Of a DNA stretch of 50,421 nt, positions 15,955 through 23,321 are shown one piece after another. The DNA comes from a virus, in the IMG/VR virus record IMGVR_UViG_3300031974_001089, positions 1 to 50,421 of that record. One strand, given 5' to 3'. A program made the translations under genes and the position numbers. Within the stretch, counting starts at the first letter, position 1. Every line of letters begins with the position of its first letter. The notes below the pieces were generated by a model. It was not told the DNA's origin, ran no database searches, and saw only the letters and a list, made by a program, of their open reading frames with translations.

Positions 15955-16796
15955 TACGTAACCTCACCGAAAGGGTTCGTCTCTGAGAAGTCTAAGTAAT
16001 TATCTGCTTTATCTTCGAAGTCTTTGTTTTGTGCAGAACCATCGTTGTTCATATTCAATACGTCATTGATAGCTGCAATTGTATCTGATACACCCGAATC
16101 TACACCAACAAGTGTATCTCCAACTGTAAGTGTTGCAGAATTATGTATAAGTGTGGTTGCATTACCTAATGAGGTCTGAACCTCACCAACCACAACTCCA
16201 CCTTTAGTTACGTTCTCACCAATATTGTATGCTGTTGTACCATTCATTGTCAATCCTAATGAATATGCTTGGTCTAGTTCTATTAAGTCTGCACCTGTAC
16301 CAGTATCAAAATCTTCTCCACTATATTCAAATAGTTCACACTGTAATTTAAATACAAATAGTTTTCCAACTTGATAGAATGGGTCTTCGTGTTCTACGAA
16401 TTTGATTTCAAACATTGAACCACTAAGAGGGAAGTATATTAAGTCTCCTTCATTGGGTCTTAGTGATGTTGCAAGATTGGAGTCTAATGATATGAATCTC
16501 TCCCATGTTCTCAAAGAAAGAACAAAGGTAGCTTGGTCTCTTACTTGGACACCAAACTTAGACATGAGGTCTCCTTCTCCTTCGAAACCTTCAGTATTTT
16601 CTAAGTACATTTCAACTGAATATGCATCACCAAAAGTTGATTGTACGTCTTCTCCTAGTATAGAATCCTCTTCTACAATCTCTCTTGGTAGATAATAAGT
16701 TTCATGACCATACATTCTAAGTGACTCAACAACCAAATCCTCATAAAGGTGTTGTTCAGTATTTACTGCATGGTTAAAAAATACATTTGTAGGCAT
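15954..16796 (-). CDS. gp14: Neck protein gp14
   Basis: Head completion and neck protein that prepares the filled head for tail joining. It is 280 aa (T4: 256). Blocks include YEDLVVESLRMYGHETYYLP, FGVQVRDQATFVLS and IYFPLSGSMFEI. Residues about 195-250 hold a Gly/Val/Thr-rich beta segment that is extra relative to T4. It lies 4 bases after gp13 and is coupled to gp15 by TAATG. Confidence 0.94.
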   Translation of the reverse strand: MPTNVFFNHAVNTEQHLYEDLVVESLRMYGHETYYLPREIVEEDSILGEDVQSTFGDAYSVEMYLENTEGFEGEGDLMSKFGVQVRDQATFVLSLRTWERFISLDSNLATSLRPNEGDLIYFPLSGSMFEIKFVEHEDPFYQVGKLFVFKLQCELFEYSGEDFDTGTGADLIELDQAYSLGLTMNGTTAYNIGENVTKGGVVVGEVQTSLGNATTLIHNSATLTVGDTLVGVDSGVSDTIAAINDVLNMNNDGSAQNKDFEDKADNYLDFSETNPFGEVT

Positions 16797-16800
16797 TCAA

Positions 16801-17616
16801 TTACCCCATCATATCCATGACTGGCATCTCAAAATTCAGTCGGGATTCTTCTTCTAATTTAGTTATCTCGTCTTGTGCTTCTTGTTTCATTGCAGAACCG
16901 TCAAGTGTTACCCCGCCTGGAAGTGCAATACCCGAAAACTTCGATAAGTTTTCACCCCACTGATACTTAACTAATGCAGTTGCATATTTTTTCAACCACA
17001 TATCATTGTAGATATCAGTCATATCTGTTGGGTCTAATTTTCTATAACACTCAATAATGATATACTCACCAGCACTCAATTTACTTGCACTGTAGTCCAT
17101 GTAGAGTCTGTTAGAGTGCATATTATATCTAATAGGTATCTGACCTACCAATATGTCGTTTAACATTGAAAGGTGTGATTGAACTTGTGAGTAATATAAA
17201 ACACTCGTTGACGTTAAATCCCATAAATCATTTAATCTTAATTGATACTGAATATCAAACATACTTGAAGTCTGACCCGAATTGAAAGGGAAAATATTGA
17301 TTACACTTAACACATGCTCGGGTAGTGTAATGTAGTTTTGACCTTCTCCATAAGTTTGACCTGAGATTGCTTGTGTTCCAGTTGTCGCTGCATTATGAGT
17401 TTCATTCGTTTTAAATGAATCAATCTCTGCCTGAGTGATTTGGTGTTTAAGATATGTTTTTATCGAACCATCGTAGTGATATTCACGGAAATACTGGAGT
17501 GCTTCGTCCATTCTATCGTCAAATTGGTCATCGTCCACGTTGATTTCTAGAACAGGAGCTCCAAGTTTTCTTTTTATATACTCTTTAAAGGTTGCTTTTG
17601 AATTTGGTTCTGCCAT
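16801..17616 (-). CDS. gp13: Neck protein gp13
   Basis: Head completion protein that binds the portal and gp14. It is 271 aa (T4: 309). Blocks are FKEYIKRKLGAPVLEINVDD, DRMDEALQYFREYHYDGS and YRKLDPTDMTDIYNDMWLKK. Its start region is unusual: a late box and a perfect 8-bp hairpin overlap, with the CAGGA ribosome-binding site in the hairpin loop and the ATG touching the stem. Confidence 0.95.
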   Translation of the reverse strand: MAEPNSKATFKEYIKRKLGAPVLEINVDDDQFDDRMDEALQYFREYHYDGSIKTYLKHQITQAEIDSFKTNETHNAATTGTQAISGQTYGEGQNYITLPEHVLSVINIFPFNSGQTSSMFDIQYQLRLNDLWDLTSTSVLYYSQVQSHLSMLNDILVGQIPIRYNMHSNRLYMDYSASKLSAGEYIIIECYRKLDPTDMTDIYNDMWLKKYATALVKYQWGENLSKFSGIALPGGVTLDGSAMKQEAQDEITKLEEESRLNFEMPVMDMMG

Positions 17617-17639
17617 AGTAGTATTCCTGTTATACTACT
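17617..17639 (-). promoter_or_regulatory. Translation-initiation hairpin before gp13
   Basis: The minus strand reads AGTAGTAT, loop AACAGGA, ATACTACT, then ATG. The 8-bp stem is perfect, the loop holds the AGGA, and the stem overlaps the late promoter so that most of its 5' arm lies upstream of the predicted +1 at 17633. Confidence 0.7.
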
Positions 17640-17646
17640 ATTTATA
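17639..17646 (-). promoter_or_regulatory. T4-type late promoter box for the gp13-gp17 neck/packaging genes
   Basis: TATAAATA on the minus strand, with predicted +1 an A at 17633. The leader is about 17 bases with CAGGA. Confidence 0.72.
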
Positions 17647-17652
17647 ACGATT

Positions 17653-17913
17653 TTAATCTTGGAAATACGTTTTGTTTTGCAGTCTGTCTATCTTTGCATC
17701 TATATTGTTGATTGAGTCCAAAATTCTTTGAAAATCAGCTTCAATCTGTTCTCTTGTTGCATAATCTCTTGCAATTTCTTCACGTGTTTTATTGATTAAG
17801 ATATCAATTCTTTTTTGTTCTGATAGAACATTTCTAACTAAGAAACCTATGGGTAGGATTACGACTGTCATAATGACATTCCACAAGATATAAGGTGATA
17901 CTACTATTTCCAT
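17653..17913 (-). CDS. Membrane-anchored coiled-coil protein (86 aa)
   Basis: The N-terminal segment (residues about 8-26, YILWNVIMTVVILPIGFLV) is one membrane helix. Residues about 30-80 are a charged heptad-like coiled coil (KTREEIARDYATREQIEADF, then DSINNIDAKIDRLQ). The topology recalls small phage membrane proteins of lysis or superinfection type, but no family is recognised. The late-like box CATAAATA ends 5 bases before the ATG and there is no Shine-Dalgarno sequence, so the mRNA may be leaderless. Confidence 0.75.
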   Translation of the reverse strand: MEIVVSPYILWNVIMTVVILPIGFLVRNVLSEQKRIDILINKTREEIARDYATREQIEADFQRILDSINNIDAKIDRLQNKTYFQD

Positions 17914-17918
17914 ACCAG

Positions 17919-17926
17919 TATTTATG
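17919..17926 (-). promoter_or_regulatory. Late promoter box abutting a start codon (CATAAATA)
   Basis: One mismatch to the consensus. Five bases separate it from the ATG at 17913, so the predicted +1 is the start-codon A. Confidence 0.55.
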
Positions 17927-17934
17927 AAAGTCGA

Positions 17935-18651
17935 TTAGTCGTTACTGTTTAATTGTGGAAATAAATGAACTAATTTCCCGTCTTCGTCTGTAGTAAAAGT
18001 AAGTTCATCGGGGTGATATCCTTTAGGATTCCCTAATCTAGCTTGTAGACCAGCAGTTAAGTAGGTGACATTCATATTGAAGGAAATACTATATCTATCT
18101 TTTTGAGTCATATTGGGTTCCACCATATGCATCAAACCACTTGGAAATAGAAACAATGTACCAGTTGTTGGTGATACTTTAAAATTTGCTTGTTCTCTTG
18201 GTGAATGTGGAAAGTCTGATACCACTTTTGGGTCTTTATCAACTGCTATAAAGTCTCCTTCGTCTCCATCTGCATGGATATAGAACACACCACTATACCA
18301 ACAACCATTGTGTAAGTGTGGAGCATTCCATGCTGTATTGTCGTTTATGTTTGCCCATGAATTACCCATTGTTAGTTGAACCTGTCCTCTATCAAGTCCA
18401 TTCCAATCTAATAATTCAGTATCAAAAGTGTTTTTAATTATCCTCATTATTTTTTGAAATGCTGGGTGACTTTCACAACCATCATTTGACTGCCAACCAG
18501 TGTATTGATTAGAAATACTTCTACCAACTGTGTCTTTCTTTCTCATTCCGTCCACAGCGTCTTTGAGAATTTTAATATAGTCTTCACTGATTGCACCTTC
18601 TTTTAAAAGGTCTCTTTCAATACAGACATATGGGAATAATAATCTAATCAT
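17935..18651 (-). CDS. Putative 2OG-Fe(II) oxygenase (TIGR02466-like)
   Basis: A 238-aa protein of the phage-common 2OG-Fe(II) oxygenase type. Key blocks are NAPHLHNGCWYSGVFYIHAD (His112/His114), the strand TTGTLFLFPSGLMHMVEP with His175, and DRYSISFNM with Arg186, matching the metal and 2-oxoglutarate binding scheme. The likely reaction is a hydroxylation; the substrate is unknown. It overlaps the probable DUF6065 gene by 8 bases, and a second oxygenase lies one gene upstream, so the three look like one accessory operon. Confidence 0.82.
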   Translation of the reverse strand: MIRLLFPYVCIERDLLKEGAISEDYIKILKDAVDGMRKKDTVGRSISNQYTGWQSNDGCESHPAFQKIMRIIKNTFDTELLDWNGLDRGQVQLTMGNSWANINDNTAWNAPHLHNGCWYSGVFYIHADGDEGDFIAVDKDPKVVSDFPHSPREQANFKVSPTTGTLFLFPSGLMHMVEPNMTQKDRYSISFNMNVTYLTAGLQARLGNPKGYHPDELTFTTDEDGKLVHLFPQLNSND

Positions 18652-19540
18652 CTTTTAAGTTTAACTCCAATTGTATTTCGGGTGAATCCTCACTTACATG
18701 ATAAGGACACTCGGGTGGTGGATTCTCTTGTTTATATAGTTTACCTTTATTAGAATGTAAATTACCACCACGATAACCACCAACTGTCATTTCATTTTTT
18801 CTATATTCATCAGAAGTTGCTGGGTCTCTTGAAAACTCGTCCATAGTTTTATTTTCACGGTTACTAGTAATATGACTTCTATTCTTTGTCCAATCATTAG
18901 ACTTATACGTAAGGTATGTGGCTTGCCATTCTTCTCTTTTATATGGTATAATTTGACAAAGAGGTGTTCCTTTTGGTATAACGAATGAATGTCCAACACG
19001 AGGATAGAATATTACTTGTGCATTATCATAGTTTGCATTAAACTTGTCTGTATCAATAATACCTTGCCATGTTGCAAAGAATTTATTTTGAAATAGAAAT
19101 GGGTCTAGATATAAACAAGAATATCCAGGCGGTGTTGTAATATTCCATGGATTTCTAAACTTAAATGCACCCCTTATTGGTGCTTCGTCATCAGGAATAT
19201 ATTGAAATGCATATCCCATTTGACCACTAGGGTGTGCTGGTGAAGGGTGTTCATAACCTTCACCAAATTCATGTGTTGACATATAAATTTCATCATCGTC
19301 ATCTGAATCTGTAATACTACCATTCTTAACAATCATATCTCTGTTTGCAAGTAAATACCAACCACTTTTTAACCAATCGTCCATAGCTGGACATGCACGA
19401 ATAGTTGTTATTAGATTTCCACGATTATATTCACTAAATTTCATCTGTTTCCACCAATCGGGTGAAACAGATTTTGCAAGAACGGGTTTTACATCTTTAA
19501 GTGTTTGTTCGTTATATGTGTTAAATTCTATCGTGGGCAT
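18644..19540 (-). CDS. Probable DUF6065 family protein
   Basis: A 298-aa soluble protein. Recognisable blocks are SPDWWKQMKFSEYN, CPAMDDWLKSGWYL, NPWNITTPPGYSCLYLDPF and SFVIPKGTPLCQIIPYKREE, which resemble the DUF6065 family seen in phages and in bacterial clusters beside 2OG oxygenases. The IPKGTPLCQIIP strand suggests a beta-barrel core. The C-terminal about 90 residues are polar and probably disordered. It overlaps oxygenase genes on both sides (8 and 13 bases), so it probably acts with them. Function is not established. Confidence 0.65.
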   Translation of the reverse strand: MPTIEFNTYNEQTLKDVKPVLAKSVSPDWWKQMKFSEYNRGNLITTIRACPAMDDWLKSGWYLLANRDMIVKNGSITDSDDDDEIYMSTHEFGEGYEHPSPAHPSGQMGYAFQYIPDDEAPIRGAFKFRNPWNITTPPGYSCLYLDPFLFQNKFFATWQGIIDTDKFNANYDNAQVIFYPRVGHSFVIPKGTPLCQIIPYKREEWQATYLTYKSNDWTKNRSHITSNRENKTMDEFSRDPATSDEYRKNEMTVGGYRGGNLHSNKGKLYKQENPPPECPYHVSEDSPEIQLELNLKDD

Positions 19541-20274
19541 TGTTTAAAAAACTCCTCATCTTCTACCAGTCTAATTTCATCGCCTCTAATAACTATGGAC
19601 TTTCTGTCCATATAACGTGCCTCGGGTGTAGGTGCATCTGCACCATGTGGTATTCTTCCGTCAAATATTAACAATCTATTTGGTTTAAATTCTATTTCTG
19701 CAATTTGGTGATTCTTTATATGATTTGCACGACCATGTAAACCCTGTTGCATTTCGTCATATATTCTCAAAGGGCCTCCCCAATGTTTCTCCCAAAACTT
19801 ATTGGTATAATATAAAAACGATAGATTCCACTCATCTTCATCTTCACAATCTGCATGTGTTGTTCCGTGTAAACCTTGTGTTTGTGAATTCAGTCCCATG
19901 TATTGAAATCTTTCCCACTTAAAACCAAAGTCTGTTTGTAATTTTCTATCTAAATATCTTGCGACTGCTCTACAATCATATAACTCAGACCAAGAATCTT
20001 CGTGCATCTCTTTTGCAAAATTAGGATATTCATACTTCTTTCCACTCCGTCCAGCGTCAAAGAGTCCAACACCCCAAAACTGATGATGAGGTAATCCAGT
20101 AGGACTACCAGCATTCACTTGGTTTTGTTTAGACCATATTTGATTTCTAGAAAATGTATTATCAATCCAATGGTGTATTTGTACAGGTAACCAATTATCA
20201 ACAATGTGAATGTCTTTAAGTGGGAATCCTATGTCTTGTAACTTGAAGGACTCATCATGGTAAATGAGTTCCAT
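19528..20274 (-). CDS. 2OG-Fe(II) oxygenase (prolyl-hydroxylase-like)
   Basis: A 248-aa enzyme with the P4H-like facial triad His140-x-Asp142 (GTTHADCEDEDEW), His210 in FDGRIPHGADAP, and Arg224 in YMDRKSIVIR. The middle strand FWEKHWGGPLRIYDE is typical for this family. It lies 4 bases after the 186-aa gene and overlaps the DUF6065 gene. Together with the 17935 and 2651 genes it makes three Fe(II) oxygenases in 17 kb. A glycan or structural protein of the virion or host envelope is a possible substrate, but this is inference. Confidence 0.83.
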   Translation of the reverse strand: MELIYHDESFKLQDIGFPLKDIHIVDNWLPVQIHHWIDNTFSRNQIWSKQNQVNAGSPTGLPHHQFWGVGLFDAGRSGKKYEYPNFAKEMHEDSWSELYDCRAVARYLDRKLQTDFGFKWERFQYMGLNSQTQGLHGTTHADCEDEDEWNLSFLYYTNKFWEKHWGGPLRIYDEMQQGLHGRANHIKNHQIAEIEFKPNRLLIFDGRIPHGADAPTPEARYMDRKSIVIRGDEIRLVEDEEFFKQCPR

Positions 20275-20277
20275 GCA

Positions 20278-20838
20278 TTAACCTGTTCTTGAATCGGGTG
20301 TTACCATTGGGTCGGGGAACGCTGCAAGATAATCGTCTAATGGTTTTAAAGTATCTTCTCTTGTTTGCTGAATCTCATTTGCAACAGTTTCAAACACTGA
20401 CCAAATTGCATCAAAATATTCTAATGTTCTTCTTGCATCTGCACGTCTAGGGTGATTAGACCCCTCTCTTCCAGCAATATTTGCATAATTTAAATCATAC
20501 ATACCGTATTGTTGTGCAGTGGAATTTGTATAATCAATTACTACACTTTCAAGTCTATTGATAAATTGTGTATTTAAGTTATAACCTAAAGGTGGTTCTG
20601 CATTATCAATATACAATTCGATTGCATCTTTTTCAGAATCAGATATAGGTTCTTTCTCTTGGTCGTCAAAACACTTTCCGTCTTCCCATTTAAGTATTTT
20701 TACTTCAATGTCTTCATATATCAACACCTCATAATCAAATCCTAAATCAGGCTTATCAACATTATCGTAATCCCACTCTAATCCGTTAGGTTTTCTTATA
20801 GTAAGTCTACTATCTTGGTTATATATTAATGCATTCAT
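20278..20838 (-). CDS. Hypothetical protein, possible fiber-assembly partner
   Basis: A 186-aa soluble acidic protein. The N-terminal half is beta-rich (VLIYEDIEVKILKWEDGK); the C-terminal half is helical with RRADARRTLEYFDAIWSVFE, and the end is Pro/Asp rich. The general layout, a beta N-terminus followed by a helical AR-x-L-x-Y-x-D-x-x-W block, resembles phage tail-fiber assembly chaperones, but I cannot name a family with confidence. A GAGGA ribosome-binding site precedes the ATG. Confidence 0.6.
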   Translation of the reverse strand: MNALIYNQDSRLTIRKPNGLEWDYDNVDKPDLGFDYEVLIYEDIEVKILKWEDGKCFDDQEKEPISDSEKDAIELYIDNAEPPLGYNLNTQFINRLESVVIDYTNSTAQQYGMYDLNYANIAGREGSNHPRRADARRTLEYFDAIWSVFETVANEIQQTREDTLKPLDDYLAAFPDPMVTPDSRTG

Positions 20839-20866
20839 ATTTTGTTCCTCTATTCATTATATACTA

Positions 20867-22441
20867 TTATTGGTTTTTTTGCAAGTTGGTTTTTGCAGTT
20901 AACCAGTCATCTAAGTTATTTATGTTGGAATAATCCATGTCTTTTACCCATGGGCCTCCCCTTGTATAATGGATACCATGATAATCCCATTTCTCATCAG
21001 GGTCATCATACCCCTCAGTAAAGACATACTTTTCGGGTATTTTACTAATCTTATCAGTCCATTCAAACTGGTGTAATTGTTTTCCAGTCCAAGTGTTTAC
21101 TACTTCGGGTGTTAATTTCTTACAGTCTTCATGTCCATTATTGAATACCATAAGACTTGACCATAGTTTTTTCGGATAGTCTATATTAACCTCACCATTA
21201 AACTTGGTTTCATCGTGTTCTATTTGTTTGTATTGAATACATGCAACTGCATCATCCAAGTTCAAATAATAGAATAAAGGTAGTATAGATTTTCTCCATA
21301 TGAAATCATTATCCATAAAAATACTATAACCTTCATAATTTTCTAAATGTGGAATTAAGAATCTACTATAAGTAAATTCAGTAGATTGATTTGCATACTC
21401 TCTATTATAATCGGGAAGTTTGGAAATGTCAAGAAACTTAATCTCAGGTTTCCACTCTGTTTCTTTAATTAAGTGTCCAAGGTGTTGGTTACTCAGAGTT
21501 TTGAGAATTGAATCTTTACTAACTTCATGTAAGTCTCCATGGCTACTATCATACCCAATGTAAATGTTGAGAGGTTTACCTTTGGATTGAAGTGTTGCTT
21601 TTTTACTATGTTCCCAAACTTCTTTTCGAAAGTCTAAATCCATTAATGCATGGTTGTATTCTATGTTTCCATTACATAGTGTTACTGACATGTTATAATT
21701 ACCGATAGTATCTTTTCTCTCTTCTAGTTTCTTACACCAATATTCTAACACCTCGTCACAAGTCAAAGGTTTTGAATCAAAGATATCGTGTATATCTGTT
21801 GCAAATATTTCGAAATTTGGGTCTTCTAATTCTTCAAACACTTTAGACCTAATAGAGCCTGGGTGGATTCTAAAACCAAATCTATCGTCAACTTTAAATG
21901 TCACTCCTTGTATAGGGTGTCGTAATCCTTCTTCTTGTATACTTTGAACCAACCAATGTGCTTTTGCACTATGATAATACATAGAGTTTAATGATATACC
22001 TATATGGTCTTGGTCTTTCTGTTCTTGTGTTAATAGAGGTGTGAATTCCGTAATATCTGCATATTCACCATCAGGTGTCTTACAATCCATATTTCCTATC
22101 TGTTTACCAGTTCTCTCTTTGTCGGTATATACGTGTGGTAAATATTTGTGATAATGCATGGCTTCCAATGAAGTTCCTTGGAATCCTATGAATGTTTTAT
22201 TCTTACGTAATTCTAAAATATCTCCCCACTTAATGATTTTTGTGGGTGGTATAATGTTCTCAAAGACATATTTAAAGGATTTATATACTTCAGTATCTTT
22301 GTCTATGGTTCGTATATCATTAAAAGCACCGAAGTGATAATCTTCTTTTTGATATAATTCTTGTGTAGTTAGTGTTTTAAAGTCCCAATCTTCGGGTTTG
22401 AGTTCTTCTAAAACTTCTGTATAGTATTTCAAGTTTTTCAT
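20867..22441 (-). CDS. ParB-like domain fused to GT8-like glycosyltransferase
   Basis: A 524-aa protein with two recognisable parts. Residues about 145-215 resemble a ParB/sulfiredoxin-fold domain: a helix (SAKAHWLVQSIQEEGLRHPI) followed by the FRIHPGSIRS loop at 190-199. Residues about 291-524 resemble a GT-A glycosyltransferase of GT8 type: LNIYIGYDSS at the nucleotide-sugar strand, YSRFLIPHL, the metal-binding D-x-D in FMDNDF (Asp377, Asp379), and HYTRGGPW near the C-terminus. It probably transfers a sugar to a virion or host surface molecule. The late-like box CCTAAATA ends 6 bases before the ATG and no Shine-Dalgarno sequence is present. It lies between a terminator and the oxygenase cluster. 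Confidence 0.75.
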   Translation of the reverse strand: MKNLKYYTEVLEELKPEDWDFKTLTTQELYQKEDYHFGAFNDIRTIDKDTEVYKSFKYVFENIIPPTKIIKWGDILELRKNKTFIGFQGTSLEAMHYHKYLPHVYTDKERTGKQIGNMDCKTPDGEYADITEFTPLLTQEQKDQDHIGISLNSMYYHSAKAHWLVQSIQEEGLRHPIQGVTFKVDDRFGFRIHPGSIRSKVFEELEDPNFEIFATDIHDIFDSKPLTCDEVLEYWCKKLEERKDTIGNYNMSVTLCNGNIEYNHALMDLDFRKEVWEHSKKATLQSKGKPLNIYIGYDSSHGDLHEVSKDSILKTLSNQHLGHLIKETEWKPEIKFLDISKLPDYNREYANQSTEFTYSRFLIPHLENYEGYSIFMDNDFIWRKSILPLFYYLNLDDAVACIQYKQIEHDETKFNGEVNIDYPKKLWSSLMVFNNGHEDCKKLTPEVVNTWTGKQLHQFEWTDKISKIPEKYVFTEGYDDPDEKWDYHGIHYTRGGPWVKDMDYSNINNLDDWLTAKTNLQKNQ

Positions 22442-22447
22442 ACAATG

Positions 22448-22455
22448 TATTTAGG
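22448..22455 (-). promoter_or_regulatory. Weak late-type box (CCTAAATA)
   Basis: It lies just after the repeat-gene terminator and 6 bases before the glycosyltransferase ATG. A promoter is expected here because a strong terminator lies directly upstream. Confidence 0.4.
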
Positions 22456-22459
22456 ATAC

Positions 22460-22486
22460 AAAAAAGGGACTCGAAAGTCCCTTTTA
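22460..22486 (-). terminator. Rho-independent terminator after repeat protein 1
   Basis: The minus strand reads AAAAGGGACT, TTCG, AGTCCC, then six T. Its stem is nearly the same sequence as the gp23 terminator. Confidence 0.92.
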
Positions 22487-22501
22487 AATTTGTGAATGAG
22501 A

Positions 22502-23311
22502 TTATAGAGCTCCCACGTTCTTCGTACCATCTCCCTGTGGTAAGAAATTTCCTCCACCAGTTTGATAGAAGTACACCATTGGGAATCTATAGTTATAGAT
22601 TGACGGTGACCTTGCAATGTTAGGTTGTCTAGCATTAGCAATATATGGAACACGATATGTAAACGGATTCCTTGCACTGTTAGGTTGTCTAGCATTAGCA
22701 ATATATGGAACTCTGTATGTGAACGGGTTCCTTGCACTGTTAGGTTGTCTAATATTCGCAGGATACCTTGCACTATATGTAAATGGTGACTGTTTATTAC
22801 TAGGACTCTGAGCATTCGCAGGATATCTAGCACTATAAGTGAACGGTGACTGTCTATTTCTTATATTAGGTTCTTGTGCATTTACAGGATTTCTGTAAGT
22901 GAACGGTGACCTATGTTGATAGGTTGACGGTTGTCTAGCATTACTTGGGTTTTGATAAGTAAATGGTGACCTATGACTATATGTAGAAGGTTGTCTTGCA
23001 TTACTTGGGTTTTGATAAGTAAATGGTGACCTATGTTGATAGGTTGACGGTTGTCTTGCATCTGCAATATATGGTTGTTGTGCATTTGCAATATACGGTT
23101 GTTGTGCATCTGCAATATAAGGATTCTGAGCATTTGCAATGTAAGGATATGGAATTTGTGTTAATTCTTGTCCTGATGCATTATTCCACCCTGAAGGTGT
23201 TTTTACATATATTTGGTCTACTGCATTCCAACCAGCTGGTGTTTTTACCCATGCACCACGTGTTGCATTCCAACCTGTAGGTGTTTTGACGTTTTGATTT
23301 CCTGATGCCAT
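22502..23311 (-). CDS. Pro-Phe-Thr-Tyr repeat protein 1 with VKTPxGWN modules
   Basis: A 269-aa protein in two parts. Residues 1-50 contain three copies of a (Y/N)VKTP(T/A/S)GWN motif spaced about 14 residues apart, a short module seen at the ends of phage structural proteins. From about residue 50 it is built of tandem 6-8 residue steps, each starting at Pro (PYIANAQQ, PSTYQHRS, PFTYQN, PSNARQ), which combine into 20-residue units such as RQPSTYQHRSPFTYQNPSNA. There are no Cys and few charges apart from Arg. A fibrous beta spiral or adhesive filament is likely. A near neighbour (23322) and a distant gene (32465) share the repeat. The gene ends in a strong terminator. Confidence 0.8.
   Translation of the reverse strand: MASGNQNVKTPTGWNATRGAWVKTPAGWNAVDQIYVKTPSGWNNASGQELTQIPYPYIANAQNPYIADAQQPYIANAQQPYIADARQPSTYQHRSPFTYQNPSNARQPSTYSHRSPFTYQNPSNARQPSTYQHRSPFTYRNPVNAQEPNIRNRQSPFTYSARYPANAQSPSNKQSPFTYSARYPANIRQPNSARNPFTYRVPYIANARQPNSARNPFTYRVPYIANARQPNIARSPSIYNYRFPMVYFYQTGGGNFLPQGDGTKNVGAL
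22621..22740 (-). repeat. Tandem 60-bp repeat, two units
   Basis: Two consecutive 60-base units, nearly identical, encode RNPFTYRVPYIANARQPNSA-type blocks in repeat protein 1. Confidence 0.85.
22905..23060 (-). repeat. Tandem 60-bp repeat, about 2.5 units
   Basis: Units begin near 22921 and 22981 and encode RQPSTYQHRSPFTYQNPSNA with few substitutions. The spacing is exactly 60 bases. Confidence 0.85.
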
Positions 23312-23321
23312 TATCTTATTC

